This document shows positions 1 through 8,765 of a stretch of DNA of 64,000 nt, piece by piece (the stretch's first letter is position 1; each line of letters starts with the position of its first letter). The DNA is taken from assembly GCA_030645915.1 (NCBI GenBank), contig JAUSNO010000017.1, positions 124,001 through 188,000 of the forward strand. The letters run 5' to 3'. The translations under genes and the position numbers were made by a program. Origin of the DNA: Undibacterium sp. (GTDB lineage: Bacteria; Pseudomonadota; Gammaproteobacteria; Burkholderiales; Burkholderiaceae_D). The notes beneath the pieces are model-generated. The model was not told the origin of the DNA, ran no database searches, and worked only from the letters and a program-made list of their open reading frames with translations.

Positions 1-704
1 ATCTCGCCGGGAGCGCCGACTTGTAAAATACGGCCTTCGCTCATCACTGCAATACGGGTCGCCATACTCATGGCTTCATCCTGATCATGCGTCACCATGA
101 CGCAGGTGACACCTACCTGCTCGATGATATTGACCAGCTCTATCTGAGTACGTTCGCGTAGTTTTTTATCCAGTGCGCCAAGCGGCTCATCGAGCAGCAA
201 AAGCTGAGGACGTTTCGATAGACTGCGTGCAAGCGCAACGCGTTGCTGCTGGCCACCAGAAAGTTGGTGCGGCTTGCGCTTACCGTAGCTGCTGAGCTGA
301 ACCAGGTTCAGCATTTTTTCTACGCGTGCGGCGATTTCATCCTTGGGCATACCATCACGACGCAGACCAAAAGCGACGTTATCCCACACTGACAAATGGG
401 GAAACAACGCGTAGGACTGAAACATCATATTGATCGGCCGCTGGTACGGCGGCACATTGACAATGTCTTGCCCGGCCAAAGAAATCTGGCCTGAAGTCGG
501 CGTTTCAAAACCAGCCAACATCCGAAGCAAAGTTGATTTTCCGCAACCTGAACTGCCCAATAAAGCGAAAATTTCACCTTTATTAATCGTGACAGAAATA
601 TCGTCTACGGCGCGTACGCCGCTAAATTCCTTGACTAAATTACGTATCAAAAGAAATGGTTGGCTCGCATTTGATGCAACCGTTGAAGCAGTTTGTGCAG
701 TCAT
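1..704 (-). CDS. potG: Polyamine ABC transporter ATP-binding protein (PotG/SpuF-like), 3' end cut by window edge
   Basis: Energises putrescine/spermidine import at the inner membrane. The reading frame starts at the ATG at 704 and stays open to the left edge, so only the first 234 or so codons are present. Visible motifs: Walker A GSSGCGKST, signature LSGGQQQR, Walker B LLLLDEP followed by LGALD, and the H-loop VTHDQDEA. These are typical of the PotA/PotG/CysA group. It is last in a same-strand run spuA-spuB-spuC-potF, and permease genes (PotH/PotI type) would be expected beyond the edge. Assignment to polyamines rests on the neighbouring binding protein; the ATPase alone would be ambiguous. 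Confidence 0.9.
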   Translation of the reverse strand, partial: MTAQTASTVASNASQPFLLIRNLVKEFSGVRAVDDISVTINKGEIFALLGSSGCGKSTLLRMLAGFETPTSGQISLAGQDIVNVPPYQRPINMMFQSYALFPHLSVWDNVAFGLRRDGMPKDEIAARVEKMLNLVQLSSYGKRKPHQLSGGQQQRVALARSLSKRPQLLLLDEPLGALDKKLRERTQIELVNIIEQVGVTCVMVTHDQDEAMSMATRIAVMSEGRILQVGAPGE

Positions 705-814
705 ATCAGCAATAATAATTTGGAGAACGCAAGGAAAATGGCTAGCGAATATCACCCTCGGCATGGACTGAGGGTGACCTGATGAATCATCACTAGTGGA
801 CTTACACCGTGAAA

Positions 815-1960
815 TTAAATCCCGGTTTTAAACTTCGTGTAAACCCGTGTCATCGTGCGACGGATATCTGCACTCAAAGGTTCCGGGACAACCATCTTCT
901 TTTTATCTTCATCGGTTAGATAAATCGTTTTATTTTCAGCAACCGACTTGACGACAAATTTTGTCGCGGCGGCATTCGGATTGGCATAAAACACCTTATT
1001 ACTTAAACTCGCATGAACTTCAGGGCGCAAGATGTAATTGATGAATGCATGCGCGTTGCCTGGATGCGGTGCATCGACCGGTATTGCCATCGTGTCGAAG
1101 AACAAAGTCGCCGTCGTTTTTGGAATCAGCGCAACAATATTATTCCCGTTCTTGGCATCAATGGCACGCTGGCGGGCAATGTTAATATCGCCTGAAAATC
1201 CCAGAGCCATACAAAGCGATCCATTCGCCATGTCGTTGATATAGCCGGAAGAACTGAACAAGGTGACATAAGGACGAATGGATTGAAGCAAGCGACTGGC
1301 ATCTTGGTAGTCGGAACTATTTTTGGAGTAAGCTGGCTTGCCTAAATATTGCAAGGCTGGCGGCAGGATTTCAGACGGTGCATCCAGAAGAGAAACGCCG
1401 CAAGACTTTAACTTTGAAATATATTTTGGATCAAAAACCAGATCCCATGCATTGTCAGGCATGGGCATGCTGCCCAACGCCGCCTTGACTTTATCCACAT
1501 TGATACCAAGTGTTGTATAGCCCCAGAGCCATACAACCAAATGTTTGTTATCCGGATCTAATTTACCAATTTGCGCTTGTAATGCGGGATCGAGATTGAC
1601 GAGATTGGGTATTTTGCTTTTATCGAGCTGACGTAACACCCCACCGTCAATCTGCATGCGACCCCAGTTGGACGATGGCACCACAATGTCATAACCTGTT
1701 TTCCCTGCGACTAACTTGGCATGCAAGATCTCGTTATTATCAAAGGTATCGTAACGCACCTTGATGCCGGTCTCTTTCTCAAAATTCTTGATCGTATCTT
1801 CTGCGATGTAATCGGACCAATTATAAATATTCAGTACTTTCTCTTCCTGCGCCTGCACAGCAGACATCGTCACCAGAGACACTGCTGTGGCGGCGAACAA
1901 TGTCGAGACACTGCGCGTGAGCCGTTTTTTCAACTGCAAGGCTTTGATTGATACCATCAT
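815..1960 (-). CDS. potF: Periplasmic putrescine/polyamine-binding protein (PotF/SpuD-like)
   Basis: Solute-binding component of the polyamine ABC importer. The 381-residue product has a Sec signal peptide with a basic start, a hydrophobic core and a probable cleavage after VQA (residue 37). The mature N-terminus continues LNIYNWSDYIAEDT, which is the hallmark of the PotD/PotF family, and later SSNWGRMQIDGG and YINDMANGSLCMALGFSGD match ligand-pocket regions of PotF. Two adjacent ATG codons follow an AGGGGA ribosome site; the first was taken. It lies about 100 bp downstream of spuC and 110 bp upstream of the ATPase gene. Putrescine versus spermidine preference cannot be read from sequence alone; PotF/SpuD-type is favoured by the catabolic neighbours. 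Confidence 0.92.
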   Translation of the reverse strand: MMVSIKALQLKKRLTRSVSTLFAATAVSLVTMSAVQAQEEKVLNIYNWSDYIAEDTIKNFEKETGIKVRYDTFDNNEILHAKLVAGKTGYDIVVPSSNWGRMQIDGGVLRQLDKSKIPNLVNLDPALQAQIGKLDPDNKHLVVWLWGYTTLGINVDKVKAALGSMPMPDNAWDLVFDPKYISKLKSCGVSLLDAPSEILPPALQYLGKPAYSKNSSDYQDASRLLQSIRPYVTLFSSSGYINDMANGSLCMALGFSGDINIARQRAIDAKNGNNIVALIPKTTATLFFDTMAIPVDAPHPGNAHAFINYILRPEVHASLSNKVFYANPNAAATKFVVKSVAENKTIYLTDEDKKKMVVPEPLSADIRRTMTRVYTKFKTGI

Positions 1961-2061
1961 TTTTATCCCCTATCGAATCAGATTGAATTGGTTATTACTA
2001 CTTCACATTAATACAACGCTTTTTATACGACTGCACTGCCCTACTGTCAAGCTAGCAATAA

Positions 2062-3513
2062 CTATACCCAGCCACGCCCTTGCAAATCCATCAGCGTTTG
2101 ATCAAGACAAGAACGAATCAGCTCAATCATTTCATCTATCTGAGCCACCGTCATGCACAGCGGGGGCGCAATGATCATCCTGTCACCCACGGCACGCATA
2201 ATCATGCCGTTATTGAACATGTATCCACGGCAGATCATTCCCACACTTTGCGCATCATCAAACAACACACAATCGTGCACCACATCGGCTTTTTTTCGCA
2301 CCAAATTCAAGCCTGCCACAAAGCCGATGGAATCGGCATAACCGACCAGTGGATGCGTTGCCAAAGTAGCGAACTGCCGCTTCAGATACGGGCCTGTTTC
2401 AGTAGCGACTTTCTCGACCAGTTTTTCCTGTTCGATGATGCGAATATTTTCCAGCGCGGCGGCGCACGCCACCGGATGACCGGAATAGGTAAAACCATGA
2501 TTGAAATCACCGCCTTTTTCTATCAATACATCGGCCACACGATCGCCAACCAGCACGCCGCCCAGCGGGATGTAACCTGAGGTCACGCCCTTGGCAAAAG
2601 TGATCAAATCAGGTTTGAACCCCATCAGTTCGGAACCGAACCACTTACCCAAACGCCCGAAACCGCAAATGACCTCATCGGCAATCAGCAAGATGCCGTA
2701 TTTGTCGCAGATACGCTGAATCTCCGGCCAGTAATTCGCCGGTGGAATAATCACGCCGCCCGCACCCTGCACGGGTTCACCGATGAAGGCGGCGACTTTT
2801 TCGGCACCGACTTCAAGGATTTTCTCTTCCAGCCAGGAGGCCGCTTTTAGGCCGAATTCTTCTTCCGTCATGCCACGACCGGCTTCGAAATAGTTCGGCT
2901 GACCGATATGTACAATGCCGGGAATCGGCAAGCCGCCTTGCTCATGCATGCCGCTCATGCCGCCGAGCGAAGCGCCGGCGACCGTGCTGCCGTGATAGGC
3001 GTTGTGGCGACTGATGATGACGTGACGTTCTTTATAACCGAGCAGATCCCAGTAGCGCCGCACCATGCGCAAATTGGTGTCATTGCCTTCAGAACCGGAG
3101 CCGGTGAAAAAAACGTGATTAAATTGCGGTGGTGAAATTTCCACCAGCTTGGCCGCCAGTTGTACAGCCGGGACATTGGTGGTGTTGAAGAAGCTGTTAT
3201 AAAAAGGCAGCGTCTCCATTTGCTTATAGACCGCTTCTGAAATACTGGTGCGACCATAACCGACGTTGACGCACCACAGGCCAGACATGCCGTCGAGTAT
3301 CTTCTTACCCTCAGAATCCCACAGATAAATTCCCTGCCCCCTGACCATCACACGGGCTCCTTTTTGGTTCAGGTCTTTAAAGTCAGTGAACGGATGAAGG
3401 TAATGCGCCGAATCTAATTTCTGTATCGCTTTAGTATCAAAAACTTGTTCTTTTGCGGCTTGTTTGACCGACGCCACGAGAGTGACGCTGGGCGTCAAGG
3501 AGTTGGAATACAT
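2062..3513 (-). CDS. spuC: Putrescine-pyruvate aminotransferase, class III (SpuC)
   Basis: PLP-dependent class III aminotransferase predicted to convert putrescine and pyruvate to 4-aminobutanal and alanine in the cytoplasm. The 483-residue product is of normal length. It shows the SGSEGNDTNLRMVRRYW region, the FIGEPVQGAGGV and IADEVICGFGRLG motifs that hold the cofactor, and the PLP lysine in FAKGVTSGYIPLGG. The ATG at 3513 is preceded by AGGATCATC. A 105-bp inverted-repeat element separates it from spuB upstream. Related omega-aminotransferases acting on beta-alanine or other amines cannot be excluded, but the gene order spuA-spuB-spuC-transporter matches the Pseudomonas polyamine operon. 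Confidence 0.9.
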   Translation of the reverse strand: MYSNSLTPSVTLVASVKQAAKEQVFDTKAIQKLDSAHYLHPFTDFKDLNQKGARVMVRGQGIYLWDSEGKKILDGMSGLWCVNVGYGRTSISEAVYKQMETLPFYNSFFNTTNVPAVQLAAKLVEISPPQFNHVFFTGSGSEGNDTNLRMVRRYWDLLGYKERHVIISRHNAYHGSTVAGASLGGMSGMHEQGGLPIPGIVHIGQPNYFEAGRGMTEEEFGLKAASWLEEKILEVGAEKVAAFIGEPVQGAGGVIIPPANYWPEIQRICDKYGILLIADEVICGFGRLGKWFGSELMGFKPDLITFAKGVTSGYIPLGGVLVGDRVADVLIEKGGDFNHGFTYSGHPVACAAALENIRIIEQEKLVEKVATETGPYLKRQFATLATHPLVGYADSIGFVAGLNLVRKKADVVHDCVLFDDAQSVGMICRGYMFNNGMIMRAVGDRMIIAPPLCMTVAQIDEMIELIRSCLDQTLMDLQGRGWV

Positions 3514-3563
3514 GATGATCCTAAATTCTATAAAAAATATAAATGCAGATGCTTCAGCTGACT

Positions 3564-3668
3564 ATTCCGCTTTGTATTAAACGCGAGAACAAGGCACGAC
3601 GCCGACGACAGTGCTTTAGCACGGCAAGGCTAAGTAACGCCGTTATCGCGTTTAATACGAAGCGGAAT
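3564..3668. mobile_element. MITE-like inverted-repeat element between spuB and spuC
   Basis: Arms at 3564-3586 and 3646-3668 are 23-bp inverted repeats with a single mismatch (ATTCCGCTTTG against ATTCCGCTTCG, both continuing TATTAAACGCGA). They enclose about 60 bp with a central hairpin GTGC-TTTA-GCAC at 3611-3622. The right arm reaches into the spuB stop codon (3668-3670), so the element begins exactly where spuB ends. It carries no reading frame of note. Size, terminal inverted repeats and central palindrome fit a non-autonomous miniature transposable element. In the transcript it would form a long stem that could act as a processing or termination signal between spuB and spuC. Confidence 0.6.
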
Positions 3669-5038
3669 TAGACGTGTAGCAGCAAATGCTCCCGTTCCCA
3701 AGGGCTGATCACGGTCATGAATTCCTGATGTTCCAGATCCTTGATAGCGGCATAGACATCGATGAAACGTTCACCCAACACACTGCGCAATTTATCTTCA
3801 GCGCGCAGGGCATGCAGCGCTTCCGGCAAACCCTGCGGCAATTCAAATTTCAGATCGTAAGCACTGCCCACTGTCATCGGCGTAGGTTCCAAGTGCTCAA
3901 TCATTCCCAGATAGCCACATGCCAGAGTCACCGCCAGCGCCAGATAAGGATTGGCATCCGCGCCGATAATGCGGTTCTCCACGCGGCGATCCTGCACACC
4001 GGATTCCGGTACGCGGAAACCCACGGTACGATTGTCCAGGCCCCACTGGATATTGATAGGCGCGGCAGTGTGGCGCACGATACGACGATACGAATTCACA
4101 TACGGCGCAACGATCGCCATGGCGGCAGGCATATAGCGCTGCAAGCCGCCGATGTAATGCTTGAAGATCGGTGCCGCTGAACCATCTTCATTGCTAAAAA
4201 TATTCAGGCCGGTTTTGGAATCCACCACGCTCTGATGTACGTGCATTGCCGAGCCTGGTTCGCCCGCCATAGGCTTGGCCATGAAGGTCGCATACATATC
4301 GTGCTTGAGCGCAGCTTCGCGCAGGGTGCGCTTGAAGAAAAACACTTTATCGGCGAGGCCCAGGGGATCGCCGTGCAGGAAGTTAATCTCCATCTGGCCG
4401 GCGCCGATTTCATGAATCAGGGTATCGACGTCCAGGTTCATCAAATCGCAATAGTCGTAGATATCTTCAAACAGCGGATCGAATTCATTGACCGCATCGA
4501 TGCTATATACCTGACGACTGGTTTCGGATCTGCCGCTGCGGCCAATCGGTGGTTTCAATGGAAGATCAGGATCGATATTTTTTGCTGTCAGATAAAACTC
4601 CAGCTCAGGGGCGACCACCGGTTTCCATCCCTTGTCTTCGTACAGTTTAAGCACGCGGCGCAGTACCGAACGCGGCGCAAAATCGACCAGTTTTCCATCG
4701 GCAAAATAACAATCGTGTATCACTTGCGCGGTAGGGTCTGTCGCCCATGGCACCATCGTGATGGTGGTCGGGTCGGCCTTTAGGATCATGTCCCTGTCAG
4801 TCGATGAAATGGCCCTGTCGTAGGCATCATCGTCGGTAGGATAATTGCCTGTCACGGTCATGCCCAATACCGCTTCAGGTATGCGCATGCCGCGCTCTTG
4901 CGTGAACTTGCCGCGTGGCAGAATCTTGCCGCGTGCCACGCCGGTTAAATCTGGTACCAGACATTCAATTTCAGTGACTCTTTTTTCATTCAGCCACAGA
5001 TCCATATCGGTGTAGGTAAAATTTTCGCGGATTGCCAT
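3668..5038 (-). CDS. spuB: Glutamine synthetase-family gamma-glutamylpolyamine synthetase (SpuB/PuuA-like)
   Basis: Predicted to ligate glutamate to putrescine or another polyamine using ATP, the first step of the gamma-glutamylated catabolic route. The 456-residue protein has the glutamine synthetase fold: N-terminal beta-Grasp region (LTGVARGKILPRGKF), the catalytic segment PELEFYLT, GAGQMEINF, the ATP site GSAMHVHQS, and ANPYLALAVTLACGYLG near the end. It lacks the tyrosine adenylylation loop typical of GlnA. It sits between spuA and spuC on the same strand. Start ATG at 5038 follows AGAGAACAAG. The substrate is inferred from context, because PuuA, SpuB and ethanolamine-type ligases are hard to separate by motif. 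Confidence 0.88.
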   Translation of the reverse strand: MAIRENFTYTDMDLWLNEKRVTEIECLVPDLTGVARGKILPRGKFTQERGMRIPEAVLGMTVTGNYPTDDDAYDRAISSTDRDMILKADPTTITMVPWATDPTAQVIHDCYFADGKLVDFAPRSVLRRVLKLYEDKGWKPVVAPELEFYLTAKNIDPDLPLKPPIGRSGRSETSRQVYSIDAVNEFDPLFEDIYDYCDLMNLDVDTLIHEIGAGQMEINFLHGDPLGLADKVFFFKRTLREAALKHDMYATFMAKPMAGEPGSAMHVHQSVVDSKTGLNIFSNEDGSAAPIFKHYIGGLQRYMPAAMAIVAPYVNSYRRIVRHTAAPINIQWGLDNRTVGFRVPESGVQDRRVENRIIGADANPYLALAVTLACGYLGMIEHLEPTPMTVGSAYDLKFELPQGLPEALHALRAEDKLRSVLGERFIDVYAAIKDLEHQEFMTVISPWEREHLLLHV

Positions 5039-5156
5039 CTTGTTCTCTCTATTGTCTTGATCGTTGCGTCGCGTCTGAAATTACCGCAAGCGCTCTGGGG
5101 TTGTGCTGTTGGTGGTGGTCACTACGGAACCCGGCGTGCCCATCGCTCATAAGTTC

Positions 5157-5921
5157 TCATCCCAGTTTCCCCCGCTTTGCCTGATAGTCGCGACAGGCTT
5201 GACCAAACGCGTGGAACAATTTGACTGAATCCGGATTCTCGGCCATGCGCCATTCCGGATGCCACTGCACTGCCAGCGCAAAAGAGCCAGCCTCACCAAA
5301 ACTGAAAGCTTCAACCAGGCCGTCATCGGCGCGCGCCTCAACCCGCAAGCCCGGCGCCAGTTGCGCCACGCCCTGACCATGAAGAGAGTTCACCATGATC
5401 TGCCTGATACCGCCAAGAATCGCCGCCAGACGGCCGGATGACTCCAGCGTAATACTGTGCACCGGTGCGTACTGCTCATCCAATGAAAGTGACTTAATCT
5501 CACGGTGATCCTGCATGCCTTCAACCTCTTGCACCGCCTGATGCAAACTGCCGCCAAGCGCAACGTTGACTTCCTGAAAACCACGGCATACTGCAATCAA
5601 GGGAATGCCGCGTTTGAGTGCGGCGCGGATCAGGGGCAAGGTGGTGGCGTCACGCGCGGCATCTTGCGGCAATGCCGGGTTATGCACTTCTTGTGCGTAA
5701 TGACCAGGATGCACATTCGATGGCGAGCCCGTCAGCATCACACCATCCGCCACAGCCAGCACCGCATCAAAATCGGTCTCGCTGCCAAATGCAGGCAGCA
5801 CCAGCGGCAGGCAAGTCGCGCCGCGCAGCACAGCATCAACATATTTCATTTGCGCCACATGATAAGGATGCGCGCCAATTTGAGCTGTACAGGCGGGAAC
5901 AATAACGATGGGACTATGCAT
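5157..5921 (-). CDS. spuA: Gamma-glutamyl-gamma-aminobutyrate hydrolase, class I amidotransferase (SpuA/PuuD-like)
   Basis: Predicted to release GABA from gamma-glutamyl-GABA, completing the glutamylated putrescine pathway. The 254-residue product is a stand-alone class I glutamine amidotransferase domain. The nucleophile is Cys112 in AVCRGFQEVN, and the His221/Glu223 pair lies in QWHPEWRM. The oxyanion segment GVMLTGSPSNVHP is also clear. It is the first gene of the polyamine run and is transcribed away from the MocR-type regulator at 6152. The ribosome site before the ATG at 5921 is weak. About 118 bp separate it from spuB, with no obvious gene in the gap. Confidence 0.9.
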   Translation of the reverse strand: MHSPIVIVPACTAQIGAHPYHVAQMKYVDAVLRGATCLPLVLPAFGSETDFDAVLAVADGVMLTGSPSNVHPGHYAQEVHNPALPQDAARDATTLPLIRAALKRGIPLIAVCRGFQEVNVALGGSLHQAVQEVEGMQDHREIKSLSLDEQYAPVHSITLESSGRLAAILGGIRQIMVNSLHGQGVAQLAPGLRVEARADDGLVEAFSFGEAGSFALAVQWHPEWRMAENPDSVKLFHAFGQACRDYQAKRGKLG

Positions 5922-6151
5922 AAGTGATGTATTAAAAAATCAGCATTAATGAGGCATTGGAACAAAAAATCAAACTAAATATTAATATAACTAGATCCAC
6001 TTGAAAAGTATTAAATATTCTGCGATGCACCAATTAACCTAGTGTAAGTTTTCTTTTTTCTTGGGGATCAAAAACTAAATACAGCTTAATTTGAATTTGG
6101 TATTATTGCGAGTGCCACTTCATTAATTTAAATAGAACCACTTATTAATCT
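5922..6151. promoter_or_regulatory. Divergent promoter region of spuA and the MocR regulator, with CCACTT direct repeats
   Basis: This 230-bp AT-rich gap holds three direct copies of CCACTT at 5997-6002, 6115-6120 and 6138-6143. The last two are 23 bp apart and are followed by closely similar ATTAAT blocks, just before the regulator's start codon. MocR/GabR-type regulators are known to bind direct repeats, so these are candidate operator sites. A possible extended -10 (TGGTATTAT, 6098-6106) could serve the regulator. All of this is inference from sequence pattern. Confidence 0.4.
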
Positions 6152-7648
6152 ATGTCACCCGCTTCTGATTTACTTGCAAATACGCTGGCGCAAACCGATT
6201 TCCATCCCGGCCTGCCGCAGCAGCGCCGCCTGTATGAAGCTGCGAAAGCGGCTATTCACCAACACCTGTTAGGTGCGGGTAACAAGTTGCCTTCCAGCCG
6301 CGACCTGGCGCGCGACCTGTCTGTTGCGCGCAACACTGTCATTGCCGCTTTCGAGCAATTGGCCGCAGAAGGCTATGTCACCAGCACGCTAGGCAGCGGC
6401 ACCTACGTCGCCGATATTCAAACCCTGACCCCGGTTGGGGCAAAAACGACAGTACGAGCAGCAACCAGCGCTACAATAAATGCACCACCCCTATCCAAAC
6501 GCGGCATGCAAATTACCGAATTCGCGGCTGGCCCGCGCTTCGAGATTCAGCCATTTGTACCAGGCGATGCCGATTTCAGCAGCTTCCCATTCAAGCTATG
6601 GCAGCGCCTGCAAAACCGCGTCTGGCGCGAGGCACGCTCCGAGTTGCTTGACTATGGCGATTCCGGCGGGCATCTGCCTTTGCGTCAGGCCATCGCCGAA
6701 TATCTGCGCATCTCGCGCTCGGTCAAGGTATCGGTAGAGCAGATCATGATTACCTCCGGCACCCAACAATCGCTGGATCTGTGCGCCCAGCTATTGGCCG
6801 ATGTCGGCGATACCGCCTGGGTAGAAGACCCCTGCTACTGGGGCGCACGGCGCGTGTTCGAAGCCTGCGATCTGGTGCTGCACCCGATCACGGTAGACGC
6901 CGACGGCATGGCGCTGGAAGCGGCAGACCTAGCCACCAATCCTAGACTGATTTATGTCACGCCATCGCACCAATATCCAACTGGTGCCGTGATGAGCCTG
7001 GCGCGCAGGCGCGAGCTGCTCGACGTCGCCGTGCGCAAAAATGCCTGGATACTGGAAGATGACTACGACAGCGAATTCCGCTATACCGGCCGGCCGCTGG
7101 CAGCGCTGCAAGGCCTGGATACCGGCGACCGCGTGGTCTATATGGGCACGTTTTCCAAGGTGCTGTATCCGGGCATCAAGGTAGGCTATATGGTGGTACC
7201 ACCGGCCTTATCCGAATCCTTCAAGATCGCGCTGTACGACTTGCAGCGCCCCGGCCAGCTGATGGTACAGGCGGCGCTGGCGGATTTTATTTCACTAGGC
7301 CACTTCACTACGCACATCAGAAAAATCCGCCAAATTTACGGCAGCAGACGCGAGCTCTTGCGCAAGACATTGGTAAATCAATTCGGCCCGCAACTGAGCC
7401 AGCGCGTGACCATCTCCAGCGAAGAATCCGGTCTGCATCTGGTGGTGGAATTACCCGAGCATGTCGATGACGTAGCGCTGGAAAAACTGGCGGCAGAATC
7501 GGGCATGGCAGTCAAGGCGCTGTCCACCTACTATCTGGCACCACCGGTAAGGCGCGGCCTGCTGGTCGGCTATGCCTATGTCACACCAGATAAGATCGCC
7601 TATTACGGCAAACTGCTGGCATCGGTAATTCAGTCTGGCGTGCGGTAA
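6152..7648 (+). CDS. MocR-family (GntR-aminotransferase) transcriptional regulator
   Basis: Fusion of an N-terminal GntR-type winged helix-turn-helix (about residues 15-85, including KLPSSRDLARDLSVARNTV) to a fold-type I aminotransferase domain that binds PLP as a sensor. The cofactor region shows WILEDDYDSEFRY and the PLP lysine in GTFSKVLYPGIKVGY. Length (498) is normal for MocR, GabR and PdxR proteins. It is transcribed divergently from spuA, so control of the polyamine/GABA genes is the simplest proposal, possibly with GABA, 4-aminobutanal or an external aldimine as effector. PdxR is a less likely alternative because no vitamin B6 synthesis genes are adjacent. Confidence 0.88.
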   Translation: MSPASDLLANTLAQTDFHPGLPQQRRLYEAAKAAIHQHLLGAGNKLPSSRDLARDLSVARNTVIAAFEQLAAEGYVTSTLGSGTYVADIQTLTPVGAKTTVRAATSATINAPPLSKRGMQITEFAAGPRFEIQPFVPGDADFSSFPFKLWQRLQNRVWREARSELLDYGDSGGHLPLRQAIAEYLRISRSVKVSVEQIMITSGTQQSLDLCAQLLADVGDTAWVEDPCYWGARRVFEACDLVLHPITVDADGMALEAADLATNPRLIYVTPSHQYPTGAVMSLARRRELLDVAVRKNAWILEDDYDSEFRYTGRPLAALQGLDTGDRVVYMGTFSKVLYPGIKVGYMVVPPALSESFKIALYDLQRPGQLMVQAALADFISLGHFTTHIRKIRQIYGSRRELLRKTLVNQFGPQLSQRVTISSEESGLHLVVELPEHVDDVALEKLAAESGMAVKALSTYYLAPPVRRGLLVGYAYVTPDKIAYYGKLLASVIQSGVR

Positions 7649-7819
7649 GCAAACCGAATTCCTCAAAGTGACTGCGAAAATACGCAAGCAAGCGAACCTC
7701 CAAATATTGTCGATAAACTTTACACATGGTAAGTAGATACTACTGCAAACCGTGATGCCAATTAATTTAAGTCATTGATTTATTGGAATTTTTTATCGAA
7801 ATCTTCATAAAATTTACAC

Positions 7820-7835
7820 TGGCACAAAATTTGCT
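7820..7835 (+). promoter_or_regulatory. Sigma-54 (RpoN) -24/-12 promoter of the PEP-CTERM gene
   Basis: TGGCAC-AAAAT-TTGCT fits the RpoN consensus TGGCAC-N5-TTGCW at every informative position except the weakly conserved G after TGGCAC. The gene starts at 7898, giving a leader of about 50-60 nt. PEP-CTERM genes in exosortase-carrying bacteria are known to be controlled by the PrsK/PrsR two-component pair with RpoN, so this site fits its downstream gene well. Confidence 0.75.
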
Positions 7836-7848
7836 ATTTCACGTTCAC

Positions 7849-7869
7849 GAAGCTTTGTCGAATCGGCAA
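7849..7869 (+). promoter_or_regulatory. Small hairpin in the 5' leader of the PEP-CTERM gene
   Basis: CTTTGTCGA at the left and TCGGCAAAG at the right form a near-perfect stem with almost no loop between the predicted sigma-54 start and the ribosome site. Its role is unknown; mRNA stabilisation is one possibility. Confidence 0.3.
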
Positions 7870-7897
7870 AGAGATTTCATGACCTTGGAGTAATACA

Positions 7898-8536
7898 ATG
7901 AAAATTAACAAGTTTCTAACTACAGTAGGCCTGTTGTTCGGTATCGCGATGGCACCAGTTGCACAAGCGACGATCATCACCTTTACCGGTGGCACTGTTT
8001 CAGGTGGCGGTAACGTCTACGAAGAAAATGGCTTTCGCATTGAGGCAATCGGTGGTGGCGCGTCCTTCGGTGATTACTACGGTGTTGGCAACAACGTGAT
8101 TCACGGTCACTGGCAAAATGGTTGCTGCGGCAATATGACCAAAATTCTTGTCACGAAGATTGACGGTTCAGCATTCGACCTTAATTATTTTATTCTGACA
8201 TCAAACACCAACACAGGTGGTGGTCGTGCTGACGGTACAGAGAAAGCATACATCCACGCTTCTTCAGATGGCGTGGCTGACGATTACTCGCAGCTGTTGC
8301 CTCCTGAAGATTGGGGCTTTCCAGCCAGCCAGATATTTCTGGGTTCGCAGTTCGACAGTGTCAAAGCATTCTGGTTTACACAAAATTCCGGCGTGGATTG
8401 TTTCGGCATGGACAGCTTCTACATCAACGAAGTTGCTCCGCCAAATCCAAATGATGTTCCTGAGCCAGCCACATTGGCTTTGGTCATGATCAGCCTGCTT
8501 GCGTTTGGCGCAAGCCGTCGCCGTAATATCAAGTAA
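7898..8536 (+). CDS. PEP-CTERM sorting domain-containing secreted protein
   Basis: Secreted protein of 212 residues with a signal peptide (MKINKFLTTVGLL..., probable cleavage near AQA, residue 25). The C-terminal tripartite signal has the motif VPEPATLAL at about residue 186, a short hydrophobic helix and a basic tail SRRRNIK. That tail is cleaved by exosortase (EpsH/XrtA) during export to the cell surface or matrix. The middle is Gly/Asn-rich with several cysteines (NGCCGN, VDCFGMD) and has no recognised fold. A GGAG ribosome site precedes the ATG. The gene stands alone, with its own sigma-54 promoter and terminator. It implies that the genome encodes exosortase and a matrix-export locus elsewhere. 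Confidence 0.9.
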   Translation: MKINKFLTTVGLLFGIAMAPVAQATIITFTGGTVSGGGNVYEENGFRIEAIGGGASFGDYYGVGNNVIHGHWQNGCCGNMTKILVTKIDGSAFDLNYFILTSNTNTGGGRADGTEKAYIHASSDGVADDYSQLLPPEDWGFPASQIFLGSQFDSVKAFWFTQNSGVDCFGMDSFYINEVAPPNPNDVPEPATLALVMISLLAFGASRRRNIK

Positions 8537-8557
8537 AAAATAGAAAACCACTGATTG

Positions 8558-8592
8558 AGCGCTGCATGGGAGAGCCCATGCAGCGCTTTTTT
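8558..8592 (+). terminator. Rho-independent terminator of the PEP-CTERM gene
   Basis: Perfect 13-bp stem AGCGCTGCATGGG / CCCATGCAGCGCT with loop AGAG, followed by six T residues. Confidence 0.93.
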
Positions 8593-8702
8593 CATTGCGA
8601 CCTGCATCCCCAAGCCAAGCATATCGATGCTCTGATCCGATATCCAAACCAATCGCGCTATTCCCGCTTATCCTAAAGCATGAATTTAACAATAGTTTTC
8701 AA

Positions 8703-8732
8703 CAAAAAAAGCCCGCATTCGCGGGCTTTTTT
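8703..8732. terminator. Bidirectional terminator at the 3' end of ssb
   Basis: Stem GCCCGC-ATTC-GCGGGC with an A-run on the left and a T-run on the right, so it can act on both strands. It lies 34 nt beyond the ssb stop codon. Confidence 0.85.
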
Positions 8733-8765
8733 ACTTGCTTTCTACAAAATCCAAAAACGTACTAT

